DNA from: Vespa crabro
Lineage: Eukaryota > Arthropoda > Insecta > Hymenoptera > Vespidae
Reading direction: 5' to 3'
Assembly: GCF_910589235.1 (NCBI RefSeq)
Contig: NC_060966.1
Location: 496,001-560,000 of the forward strand
DNA length: 64,000 nt
The position numbers were made by a program, and so were the translations under genes. Positions 1 through 11,291 of this stretch are shown one piece after another (the stretch's first letter is position 1; every line of letters starts with the position of its first letter). The notes beneath the pieces were generated by a model. It saw nothing but the letters and a program-made list of their open reading frames with translations, made no database searches and had not been told where the DNA came from.

Positions 1-3000
1 ACAGTTAGAAAAATGTTACCAATCGATTCAGAACATTGCATTTCATAAGAGCAAACATCTATTTTATATTGGAATCAAAGTTTTTAACATTCTTTCATAT
101 CGTATATACGATTTTTCGCTCATATACGCGTATCGTCCAAAAACGAAAACTTGAAATCTCGTTCAATTTCAATGATTTTATATTCTATCGATGCAGAATA
201 AAGAATATAACAAGAATATAACGTTTTTACTATGTTTATATACGCGTTTTCATATGATAATTGTCGAAAAACGTAATCGACATACGCGAATTTCGGTATA
301 TGCGAAGATAAAATCGTGAAATCTTTAATAATACTTGTGCCACAGTTAGAAAAATGTTACCAATCGATTCAGAACATTGCATTTCATAAGATCAAACATC
401 TATTTTATATTGGAATCAAAGTTTTTAACATTCTTTCATATCGTATATACGATTTTTCGCTCATATACGCGTATCGTCGAAAAACGAAAACTTGAAATCT
501 CGTTCAATTTCAATGATTTTATATTCTATCGATGCAGAATAAAGAATATAACAAGAATATAACGTTTTTACTATGTTTAAATACGCGTTTTCATATGATA
601 ATTATCGAAAAACGTAATCGACATACGCGAATTTCGGTATATGCGAAGATAAAAACGTGAAATCTTTAATAATACTTGTGCCACAGTTAGAAAAATGTTA
701 CCAATCGATTCAGAACATTGCATTTCATAAGATCAAACATCTATTTTATATTGGAATCAAAGTTTTTAACATTCTTTCATATCGTATATACGATTTTTCG
801 CTCATATACGCGTATCGTCGAAAAACGAAAACTTGAAATCTCGTTCAATTTCAATGATTTTATATTCTATCGATGCAGAATAAAGAATATAACAAGAATA
901 TAACGTTTTTACTATGTTTAAATACGCGTTTTCATATGATAATTGTCGAAAAACATAATCGACATACGCGATTTTCGGTATATGCGAAGATAAAATCGTG
1001 AAATCTTTAATAATACTTGTGCCACAGTTAGAAAAATGTTACCAATCGATTCAGAACATTGCATTTCATAAGATCAAACATCTATTTTATATTGGAATCA
1101 AAGTTTTTAACATTCTTTCATATCGTATATACGATTTTTCGCTCATATACGCGTATCGTCGAAAAACGAAAACTTGAAATCTCGTTCAATTTCAATGATT
1201 TTATATTCTATCGATGCAGAATAAAGAATATAACAAGAATATAACGTTTTTACTAAGTTTAAATACGCGTTTTCATATGATAATTGTCGAAAAACGTAAT
1301 CGACATACGCGAATTTCGGTATATGCGAAGATAAAATCGTGAAATCTTTAATAATACTTGTGCCACAGTTAGAAAAATGTTACCAATCGATTCAGAACAT
1401 TGCATTTCATAAGATCAAACATCTATTTTATATTGGAATCAAAGTTTTTAACATTCTTTCATATCGTATATACGATTTTTCGCTCATATACGCGAATCGT
1501 CGAAAAACGAAAACTTGAAATCTCGTTCAATTTCAATGATTTTATATTCTATCGATGCAGAATAAAGAATATAACAAGAATATAACGTTTTTACTATGTT
1601 TAAATACGCGTTTTCATATGATAATTGTCGAAAAACGTAATCGACATACGCGAATTTCGGTATATGCGAAGATAAAATCGTGAAATCTTTAATAATACTT
1701 GTGCCACAGTTAGAAAAATGTTACCAATCTATTCAGAACATTGCATTTCATAAGATCAAACATCTATTTTATATTGGAATCAAAGTTTTTAACATTCTTT
1801 CATATCGTATATACGATTTTTCGCTCATATACGCGTATCGTCGAAAAACGAAAACTTGAAATCTCGTTCAATTTCAATGATTTTATATTCTATCGATGCA
1901 GAATAAAGAATATAACAAGAATATAACGTTTTTACTATGTTTAAATACGCGTTTTCATATGATAATTGTCGAAAAACGTAATCGACATACGCGAATTTCG
2001 GTATATGTGAAGATAAAATCGTGAAATCTTTAATAATACTTGTGCCACAGTTAGAAAAATGTTACCAATCGATTCAGAACATTGCATTTCATAAGATCAA
2101 ACATCTATTTTATATTGGAATCAAAGTTTTTAACATTCTTTCATATCGTATATACGATTTTTCGCTCATATACGCGTATCGTCGAAAAACGAAAACTTGA
2201 AATCTCGTTCAATTTCAATGATTTTATATTCTATCGATGCAGAATAAAGAATATAACAAGAATATAACGTTTTTACTATGTTTAAATACGCGTTTTCATA
2301 TGATAATTGTCGAAAAACATAATCGACATACGCGAATTTCGGTATATGCGAAGATAAAATCGTGAAATCTTTAATAATACTTGTGCCACAGTTAGAAAAA
2401 TGTTACCAATCGATTCAGAACATTGAATTTCATAAGATCAAATATCTATTTTATATTGGAATCAAAGTTTTTAACATTCTTTCATATCGTATATACGATT
2501 TTTCGCTCATATACGCGTATCGTCGAAAAACGAAAACTTGAAATCTCGTTCAATTTCAATGATTTTATATTCTATCGATGCAGAATAAAGAATATAACAA
2601 GAATATAACGTTTTTACTAAGTTTAAATACGCGTTTTCATATGATAATTGTCGAAAAACGTAATCGACATACGCGAATTTCGGTATATGCGAAGATAAAA
2701 TCGTGAAATCTTTAATAATACTTGTGCCACAGTTAGAAAAATGTTACCAATCGATTCAGAACATTGCATTTCATAAGATCAAACATCTATTTTATATTGG
2801 AATCAAAGTTTTTAACATTCTTTCATATCGTATATACGATTTTTCGCTCATATACGCGTATCGTCGAAAAACGAAAACTTGAAATCTCGTTCAATTTCAA
2901 TGATTTTATATTCTATCGATGCAGAATAAAGAATATAACAAGAATATAACGTTTTTACTATGTTTAAATACGCGTTTTCATATGATAATTGTCGAAAAAC

Positions 3001-4531
3001 ATAATCGACATACGCGAATTTCGGTATATGCGAAGATAAAATCGTGAAATCTTTAATAATACTTGTGCCACAGTTAGAAAAATGTTTCCAATCGATTCAG
3101 AACATTGCATTTCATAAGATCAAACATCTATTATATATTGGAATCAAAGTTTTTAACATTCTTTCATATCGTATATACGATTTTTCGCTCATATACGTGT
3201 ATCGTCGAAAAACGAAAACTTGAAATCTCGTTCAATTTCAATGATTTTATATTCTATCGATGCAGAATAAAGAATATAACAAGAATATAACGTTTTTACT
3301 ATGTTTAAATACGCGTTTTCATATGATAATTTTCGAAAAACGTAATCGACATACGCGAATTTCGGTATATGCGAAGATAAAATCGTGAAATCTTTAATAA
3401 TACTTGTGCCACAGTTAGAAAAATGTTACCAATCGATTCAGAACATTGCATTTCATAAGATCAAACATCTATTTTATATTGGAATCAAAGTTTTTAACAT
3501 TCTTTCATATCGTATATACGATTTTTCGCTCATATACGCGTATCGTCGAAAAACGAAAACTTGAAATCTCGTTCAATTTCAATGATTTTATATTCTATCG
3601 ATGCAGAATAAAGAATATAACAAGAATATAACGTTTTTACTATGTTTAAATACGCGTTTTCATATGATAATTGTCGAAAAACGTAATCGACATACGCGAA
3701 TTTCGGTATATGCGAAGATAAAATCGTGAAATCTTTAATAATACTTGTGCCAAAGTTAGAAAAATGTTACCAATCGATTCAGAACATTGCATTTCATAAG
3801 ATCAAACATCTATTTTATATTGGAATCAAAGTTTTTAACATTCTTTCATATCGTATATACGATTTTTCGCTCATATACGCGTATCGTCGAAAAACGAAAA
3901 CTTGAAATCTCGTTCACTTTAAATGATTTTATATTCTATCGATGCAGAATAAAGAATATAACAAGAATATAACGTTTTTACTATGTTTAAATACGCGTTT
4001 TCATATGATAATTGTCGAAAAACGTAATCGACATACGCGAATTTCGGTATATGCGAAGATAAAATCGTGAAATCTTTAATAATACTTGTGTCACAGTTAG
4101 AAAAATGTTACCAATCGATTCAGAACATTGCATTTCATAAGATCAAACATCTATTTTATATTGGAATCAAAGTTTTTAACATTCTTTCATATCGTATATA
4201 CGATTTTTCGCTCATATACGCGTATCGTCGAAAAACGAAAACTTGAAATCTCGTTCAATTTCAATGATTTTATATTCTATCGATGCAGAATAAAGAATAT
4301 AACAAGAATATAACGTTTTTACTGTGTTTAAATACGCGTTTTCATATGATAATTGTCGAAAAACGTAATCGACATACGCGAATTTCGGTATATGCGAAGA
4401 TAAAATCGTGAAATCTTTAATAATACTTGTGCCACAGTTAGAAAAATGTTACCAATCGATTCAGAACATTGCATTTCATAAGATCAAACATCTATTTTAT
4501 ATTGGAATCAAAGTTTTTAACATTCTTTCAT

Positions 4532-4545
4532 ATCGTATATACGAT
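4532..4545. repeat. 14-bp perfect palindrome ATCGTATATACGAT
   Basis: This is a perfect dyad at unit positions 62-75, present in most units. It is not strictly maintained. A T-to-C change giving GTATACACG is common from about 36.9 kb rightward and dominates many units at 54-59.4 kb. A change to ACAATTT recurs at 20.8-27.4 kb, and GTATGTACG occurs near 18.5, 19.9, 25.3, 27.7 and 63.1 kb. It could be a protein-binding dyad or simply a property of the sequence; the tolerated disruptions argue against an essential role in every unit. Confidence 0.9.
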
Positions 4546-4576
4546 TTTTCGCTCATATACGCGTATCGTCGAAAAA
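4545..4576. repeat. Hairpin-capable dyad: TTTTTCG ... CGAAAAA enclosing ATACGCGTAT
   Basis: Seven-base arms TTTTTCG (4545-4551) and CGAAAAA (4570-4576) flank a perfect 10-bp palindrome ATACGCGTAT (4557-4566). The strand could fold into a two-part stem with an asymmetric internal loop (CTCAT against CGT). It lies directly after the 14-bp palindrome, so about 45 bp of each unit is dyad-rich. Folding in vivo is inference. Confidence 0.7.
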
Positions 4577-4633
4577 CGAAAACTTGAAATCTCGTTCAAT
4601 TTCAATGATTTTATATTCTATCGATGCAGAATA

Positions 4634-4655
4634 AAGAATATAACAAGAATATAAC
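4634..4655 (+). repeat. Perfect 11-bp tandem duplication AAGAATATAAC x2
   Basis: Unit positions 164-174 and 175-185 are identical 11-mers placed side by side in almost every unit. Four units elsewhere have only one copy (see the 330-332-bp units at 35799, 37834, 38847 and 41907). This is what slippage or exchange between the two 11-mers would produce. Confidence 0.95.
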
Positions 4656-4694
4656 GTTTTTACTATGTTTAAATACGCGTTTTCATATGATAAT

Positions 4695-4715
4695 TGTCGA
4701 AAAACGTAATCGACA
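4695..4715. repeat. Inverted repeat TGTCGA ... TCGACA
   Basis: Perfect six-base arms are separated by nine bases at unit positions 225-245. The left arm is altered in scattered units: TTATCGA at 601 and 5717, TTTTCGA at about 19020, 21748, 28570 and 28910, and TTGTAGA at 13562 and 16632. No function can be assigned. Confidence 0.8.
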
Positions 4716-4723
4716 TACGCGAA

Positions 4724-4740
4724 TTTCGGTATATGCGAAG
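4724..4740 (+). other. TTCG-7-CGAA element with partial resemblance to a CENP-B box
   Basis: The 17-bp sequence TTTCGGTATATGCGAAG matches the mammalian CENP-B box pattern NTTCGNNNNANNCGGGN at seven of its nine fixed positions; the last two Gs are A here. A match this good is expected about once by chance in both strands of a 341-bp unit, so the resemblance alone is weak. Its arms also form the short dyad TTCG/CGAA. Three units (29370, 30377, 31043) have lost most of it. Confidence 0.2.
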
Positions 4741-4794
4741 ATAAAATCGTGAAATCTTTAATAATACTTGTGCCACAGTTAGAAAAATGTTACC

Positions 4795-4802
4795 AATCGA
4801 TT
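4795..4802. repeat. AATCGATT palindrome
   Basis: This 8-bp perfect dyad lies at unit positions 325-332. A related ATCGATGCAGAA copy lies in half-unit B at positions 150-161. A subset of units has the variant ATCGCTTCAG instead; those units are useful markers of long-range duplication (see the entry for 37834). Confidence 0.85.
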
Positions 4803-5152
4803 CAGAACATTGCATTTCATAAGATCAAACATCTATTTTATATTGGAATCAAAGTTTTTAACATTCTTTCATATCGTATATACGATTTTTCGCTCATATA
4901 CGCGTATCGTCGAAAAACGAAAACTTGAAATCTCGTTCAATTTCAATGATTTTATATTCTATCGATGCAGAATAAAGAATATAACAAGAATATAACGTTT
5001 TTACTATGTTTAAATACGCGTTTTCATATGATAATTGTCGAAAAACGTAATCGACATACGCGAATTTCGGTATATGCGAAGATAAAATCGTGAAATCTTT
5101 AATAATACTTGTGCCACAGTTAGAAAAATGTTACCAATCGATTCAGAACATT

Positions 5153-8100
5153 GCATTTCATAAGAGCAAACATCTATTTTATATTGGAATCAAAGTTTTT
5201 AACATTCTTTCATATCGTATATACGATTTTTCGCTCATATACGCGTATCGTCCAAAAACGAAAACTTGAAATCTCGTTCAATTTCAATGATTTTATATTC
5301 TATCGATGCAGAATAAAGAATATAACAAGAATATAACGTTTTTACTATGTTTATATACGCGTTTTCATATGATAATTGTCGAAAAACGTAATCGACATAC
5401 GCGAATTTCGGTATATGCGAAGATAAAATCGTGAAATCTTTAATAATACTTGTGCCACAGTTAGAAAAATGTTACCAATCGATTCAGAACATTGCATTTC
5501 ATAAGATCAAACATCTATTTTATATTGGAATCAAAGTTTTTAACATTCTTTCATATCGTATATACGATTTTTCGCTCATATACGCGTATCGTCGAAAAAC
5601 GAAAACTTGAAATCTCGTTCAATTTCAATGATTTTATATTCTATCGATGCAGAATAAAGAATATAACAAGAATATAACGTTTTTACTATGTTTAAATACG
5701 CGTTTTCATATGATAATTATCGAAAAACGTAATCGACATACGCGAATTTCGGTATATGCGAAGATAAAAACGTGAAATCTTTAATAATACTTGTGCCACA
5801 GTTAGAAAAATGTTACCAATCGATTCAGAACATTGCATTTCATAAGATCAAACATCTATTTTATATTGGAATCAAAGTTTTTAACATTCTTTCATATCGT
5901 ATATACGATTTTTCGCTCATATACGCGTATCGTCGAAAAACGAAAACTTGAAATCTCGTTCAATTTCAATGATTTTATATTCTATCGATGCAGAATAAAG
6001 AATATAACAAGAATATAACGTTTTTACTATGTTTAAATACGCGTTTTCATATGATAATTGTCGAAAAACATAATCGACATACGCGAATTTCGGTATATGC
6101 GAAGATAAAATCGTGAAATCTTTAATAATACTTGTGCCACAGTTAGAAAAATGTTACCAATCGATTCAGAACATTGCATTTCATAAGATCAAACATCTAT
6201 TTTATATTGGAATCAAAGTTTTTAACATTCTTTCATATCGTATATACGATTTTTCGCTCATATACGCGTATCGTCGAAAAACGAAAACTTGAAATCTCGT
6301 TCAATTTCAATGATTTTATATTCTATCGATGCAGAATAAAGAATATAACAAGAATATAACGTTTTTACTAAGTTTAAATACGCGTTTTCATATGATAATT
6401 GTCGAAAAACGTAATCGACATACGCGAATTTCGGTATATGCGAAGATAAAATCGTGAAATCTTTAATAATACTTGTGCCACAGTTAGAAAAATGTTACCA
6501 ATCGATTCAGAACATTGCATTTCATAAGATCAAACATCTATTTTATATTGGAATCAAAGTTTTTAACATTCTTTCATATCGTATATACGATTTTTCGCTC
6601 ATATACGCGTATCGTCGAAAAACGAAAACTTGAAATCTCGTTCAATTTCAATGATTTTATATTCTATCGATGCAGAATAAAGAATATAACAAGAATATAA
6701 CGTTTTTACTATGTTTAAATACGCGTTTTCATATGATAATTGTCGAAAAACGTAATCGACATACGCGAATTTCGGTATATGCGAAGATAAAATCGTGAAA
6801 TCTTTAATAATACTTGTGCCACAGTTAGAAAAATGTTACCAATCTATTCAGAACATTGCATTTCATAAGATCAAACATCTATTTTATATTGGAATCAAAG
6901 TTTTTAACATTCTTTCTTATCGTATATACGATTTTTCGCTCATATACGCGTATCGTCGAAAAACGAAAACTTGAAATCTCGTTCAATTTCAATGATTTTA
7001 TATTCTATCGATGCAGAATAAAGAATATAACAAGAATATAACGTTTTTACTAAGTTTAAATACGCGTTTTCATATGATAATTGTCGAAAAACGTAATCGA
7101 CATACGCGAATTTCGGTATATGCGAAGATAAAATCGTGAAATCTTTAATAATACTTGTGCCACAGTTAGAAAAATGTTACCAATCGATTCAGAACATTGC
7201 ATTTCATAAGATCAAACATCTATTTTATATTGGAATCAAAGTTTTTAACATTCTTTCATATCGTATATACGATTTTTCGCTCATATACGCGTATCGTCGA
7301 AAAACGAAAACTTGAAATCTCGTTCAATTTCAATGATTTTATATTCTATCGATGCAGAATAAAGAATATAACAAGAATATAACGTTTTTACTATGTTTAA
7401 ATACGCGTTTTCATATGATAATTGTCGAAAAACATAATCGACATACGCGAATTTCGGTATATGCGAAGATAAAATCGTGAAATCTTTAATAATACTTGTG
7501 CCACAGTTAGAAAAATGTTTCCAATCGATTCAGAACATTGCATTTCATAAGATCAAACATCTATTTTATATTGGAATCAAAGTTTTTAACATTCTTTCAT
7601 ATCGTATATACGATTTTTCGCTCATATACGTGTATCGTCGAAAAACGAAAACTTGAAATCTCGTTCAATTTCAATGATTTTATATTCTATCGATGCAGAA
7701 TAAAGAATATAACAAGAATATAACGTTTTTACTATGTTTAAATACGCGTTTTCATATGATAATTGTCGAAAAACGTAATCGACATACGCGAATTTCGGTA
7801 TATGCGAAGATAAAATCGTGAAATCTTTAATAATACTTGTGCCACAGTTAGAAAAATGTTACCAATCGATTCAGAACATTGCATTTCATAAGATCAAACA
7901 TCTATTTTATATTGGAATCAAAGTTTTTAACATTCTTTCATATCGTATATACGATTTTTCGCTCATATACGCGTATCGTCGAAAAACGAAAACTTGAAAT
8001 CTCGTTCAATTTCAATGATTTTATATTCTATCGATGCAGAATAAAGAATATAACAAGAATATAACGTTTTTACTATGTTTAAATACGCGTTTTCATATGA

Positions 8101-9585
8101 TAATTGTCGAAAAACGTAATCGACATACGCGAATTTCGGTATATGCGAAGATAAAATCGTGAAATCTTTAATAATACTTGTGCCACAGTTAGAAAAATGT
8201 TACCAATCGATTCAGAACATTGCATTTCATAAGATCAAACATCTATTTTATATTGGAATCAAAGTTTTTAACATTCTTTCATATCGTATATACGATTTTT
8301 CGCTCATATACGCGTATCGTCGAAAAACGAAAACTTGAAATCTCGTTCACTTTAAATGATTTTATATTCTATCGATGCAGAATAAAGAATATAACAAGAA
8401 TATAACGTTTTTACTATGTTTAAATACGCGTTTTCATATGATAATTGTCGAAAAACGTAATCGACATACGCGAATTTCGGTATATGCGAAGATAAAATCG
8501 TGAAATCTTTAATAATACTTGTGTCACAGTTAGAAAAATGTTACCAATCGATTCAGAACATTGCATTTCATAAGATCAAACATCTATTTTATATTGGAAT
8601 CAAAGTTTTTAACATTCTTTCATATCGTATATACGATTTTTCGCTCATATACGCGTATCGTCGAAAAACGAAAACTTGAAATCTCGTTCAATTTCAATGA
8701 TTTTATATTCTATCGATGCAGAATAAAGAATATAACAAGAATATTACGTTTTTACTGTGTTTAAATACGCGTTTTCATATGATAATTGTCGAAAAACGTA
8801 ATCGACATACGCGAATTTCGGTATATGCGAAGATAAAATCGTGAAATCTTTAATAATACTTGTGCCACAGTTAGAAAAATGTTACCAATCGATTCAGAAC
8901 ATTGCATTTCATAAGATCAAACATCTATTTTATATTGGAATCAAAGTTTTTAACATTCTTTCATATCGTATATACGATTTTTCGCTCATATACGCGTATC
9001 GTCGAAAAACGAAAACTTGAAATCTCGTTCAATTTCAATGATTTTATATTCTATCGATGCAGAATAAAGAATATAACAAGAATATAACGTTTTTACTATG
9101 TTTAAATACGCGTTTTCATATGATAATTGTCGAAAAACGTAATCGACATACGCGAATTTCGGTATATGCGAAGATAAAATCGTGAAATCTTTAATAATAC
9201 TTGTGCCACAGTTAGAAAAATGTTACCAATCGATTCAGAACATTGCATTTCATAAGATCAAACATCTATTTTATATTGGAATCAAAGTTTTTAACATTCT
9301 TTCATATCGTATATACGATTTTTCGCTCATATACGCGTATCGTCGAAAAACGAAAACTTGAAATCTCGTTCACTTTCAATGATTTTATATTCTATCGATG
9401 CAGAATAAAGAATATAACAAGAATATAACGTTTTTACTATGTTTAAATACGCGTTTTCATATGATAATTGTCGAAAAACGTAATCGACATACGCGAATTT
9501 CGGTATATGCGAAGATAAAATCGTGAAATCTTTAATAATACTTGTGCCACAGTTAGAAAAATGTTACCAATCGATTCAGAACATT
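5153..9585 (+). repeat. Large duplication, copy 2 (13 units, 4433 bp)
   Basis: The first five units match copy 1 at an offset of 5115 bp (15 units). From the ACTAAGTTT near 7051 onward they match at 4433 bp (13 units): for example TTGTGTCACAG at 4087 and 8520, and ACTGTGTTT at 4321 and 8754. Two units are therefore missing relative to copy 1. Small later changes include GATTTTCGG in copy 1 only (near 970) and the ATATTACG change in copy 2 only (near 8743). Confidence 0.9.
6858..7198 (+). repeat. Hybrid unit marking an unequal-exchange junction
   Basis: The sequence leading into this unit has AATCTATTC (near 6841), the marker preceding the sixth unit of copy 1 (near 1726). Its tail has ACTAAGTTT (near 7050), the marker of the eighth unit (near 2616). 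It is thus the front of one unit joined in register to the back of another, which exactly accounts for the two units absent from copy 2. It also has a private TTTCTTATCG change. Confidence 0.8.
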
Positions 9586-11291
9586 GCATTTCATAAGATC
9601 AAACATCTATTTTATATTGGAATCAAAGTTTTTAACATTCTTTCATATCGTATATACGATTTTTCGCTCATATACGCGTATCGTCGAAAAACGAAAACTT
9701 GAAATCTCGTTCAATTTCAATGATTTTATATTCTATCGATGCAGAATAAAGAATATAACAAGAATATAACGTTTTTACTATGTTTAAATACGCGTTTTCA
9801 TATGATAATTGTCGAAAAACGTAATCGACATACGCGAATTTCGGTATATGCGAAGATAAAATCGTAAAATCTTTAATAATACTTGTGCCACAGTTAGAAA
9901 AATGTTACCAATCGATTCAGAACATTGCATTTCATAAGATCAAACATCTATTTTATATTGGAATCAAAGTTTTTAACATTCTTTCATATCGTATATACGA
10001 TTTTTCGCTCATATACGCGTATCGTCGAAAAACGAAAACTTGAAATCTCGTTCAATTTCAATGATTTTATATTCTATCGATGCAGAATAAAGAATATAAC
10101 AAGAATATAACGTTTTTACTATGTTTAAATACGCGTTTTCATATGATAATTGTCGAAAAACGTAATCGACATACGCGAATTTCGGTATATGCGAAGATAA
10201 AATCGTGAAATCTTTAATAATACTTGTGCCACAGTTAGAAAAATGTTACCAATCGATTCAGAACATTGCATTTCATAAGATCAAACATCTATTTTATATT
10301 GGAATCAAAGTTTTTAACATTCTTTCATATCGTATATACGATTTTTCGCTCATATACGCGTATCGTCGAAAAACGAAAACTTGAAATCTCGTTCAATTTC
10401 AATGATTTTATATTCTATCGATGCAGAATAAAGAATATAACAAGAATATAACGTTTTTACTATGTTTAAATACGCGTTTTCATATGATAATTGTCGAAAA
10501 ACGTAATCGACATACGCGAATTTCGGTATATGCGAAGATAAAATCGTGAAATCTTTAATAATACTTGTGCCACAGTTAGAAAAATGTTACCAATCGATTC
10601 AGAACATTGCATTTCATAATATCAAACATCTATTTTATATTGGAATCAAAGTTTTTAACATTCTTTCATATCGTATATACTGATTTTTCGCTCATATACG
10701 CGTATCGTCGAAAAACGAAAACTTGAAATCTCGTTCAATTTCAATGATTTTATATTCTATCGATGCAGAATAAAGAATATAACAAGAATATAACGTTTTT
10801 ACTATGTTTAAATACGCGTTTTCATATGATAATTGTCGAAAAACGTAATCGACATACGCGAATTTCGGTATATGCGAAGATAAAATCGTGAAATCTTTAA
10901 TAATACTTGTGCCACAGTTAGAAAAATGTTACCAATCGATTCAGAACATTGCATTTCATAAGATCAAACATCTATTTTATATTGGAATCAAAGTTTTTAA
11001 CATTCTTTCATATCGTATATACGATTTTTCGCTCATATACGCGTATCGTCGAAAAACGAAAACTTGAAATCTCGTTCAATTTCAATGATTTTATATTCTA
11101 TCGATGCAGAATAAAGAATATAACAAGAATATAACGTTTTTACTATGTTTAAATACGCGTTTTCATATGATAATTGTCGAAAAACGTAATCGACATACGC
11201 GAATTTCGGTATATGCGAAGATAAAATCGTGAAATCTTTAATAATACTTGTGCCACAGTTAGAAAAATGTTACCAATCGATTCAGAACATT

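Larger units (their letters stand above)
4513..4655 (+). repeat. Proposed half-unit B (143 bp) of an ancient dimer
   Basis: Five short matches occur in the same order in this half and in the neighbouring half-unit A. They are GTTTTTA (unit positions 43 and 186), TTTCATAT (56 and 211), CATATACGCG against CATACGCG (84 and 244), TGAAATCT (115 and 280) and ATCGAT-CAGAA (150 and 326). The offset between partners falls steadily from 198 to 165, as expected for two diverged copies separated by several indels. The mean of the two half lengths is 170.5 bp. The collinearity is what I see; common ancestry is inference. Confidence 0.5.
4471..4811 (+). repeat. Reference unit (common form of the 341-bp monomer)
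   Basis: This unit carries the majority base at every position I compared and serves as the coordinate frame: unit position = window position minus 4470. Its composition by hand count is 52 C, 46 G and 243 A+T, or 28.7% G+C, with 22 CpG dinucleotides. Landmarks in order: T-rich start; 14-bp palindrome at unit positions 62-75; 10-bp palindrome at 87-96; subfamily-diagnostic base at 135; 11-bp tandem duplication at 164-185; inverted repeat at 225-245; TTCG..CGAA element at 254-270; and AATCGATT palindrome at 325-332. The chosen start is arbitrary, since an array has no natural beginning. Confidence 0.95.
4656..4853 (+). repeat. Proposed half-unit A (198 bp) of an ancient dimer
   Basis: This is the partner of half-unit B, running across the arbitrary unit boundary from unit position 186 to position 42 of the next unit. 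It shares the five ordered anchors listed for half B but is 55 bp longer. Much of the excess appears to lie after the TGAAATCT anchor, in the stretch around TGCCACAGTTAG, which has no obvious counterpart in half B. A chance series of short AT-rich matches is not excluded, because each anchor alone is short. Confidence 0.5.
38..5152 (+). repeat. Large duplication, copy 1 (15 units, 5115 bp)
   Basis: This set of 15 units shares an ordered series of private variants with the next 13 units. Markers in order: AGAGCAAAC with GTCCAAAAACG (first unit); TTATCGAAAAACG with GATAAAAACGTG (second); AACATAATCG; ACTAAGTTT; AATCTATTC; a second AACATAATCG and ACTAAGTTT; a third AACATAATCG; GTTTCCAATCG with TACGTGTATCG; CACTTTAAATG; TTGTGTCACAG; and ACTGTGTTT. 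The unit at the window edge may be the true start or may continue leftward. Confidence 0.9.

Noticed and set aside
4545..4576. Rho-independent terminator (stem followed by T-run)
   Set aside because: The stem is AT-rich, the T-run is on the 5' arm rather than after the stem, and there is no gene upstream to terminate.
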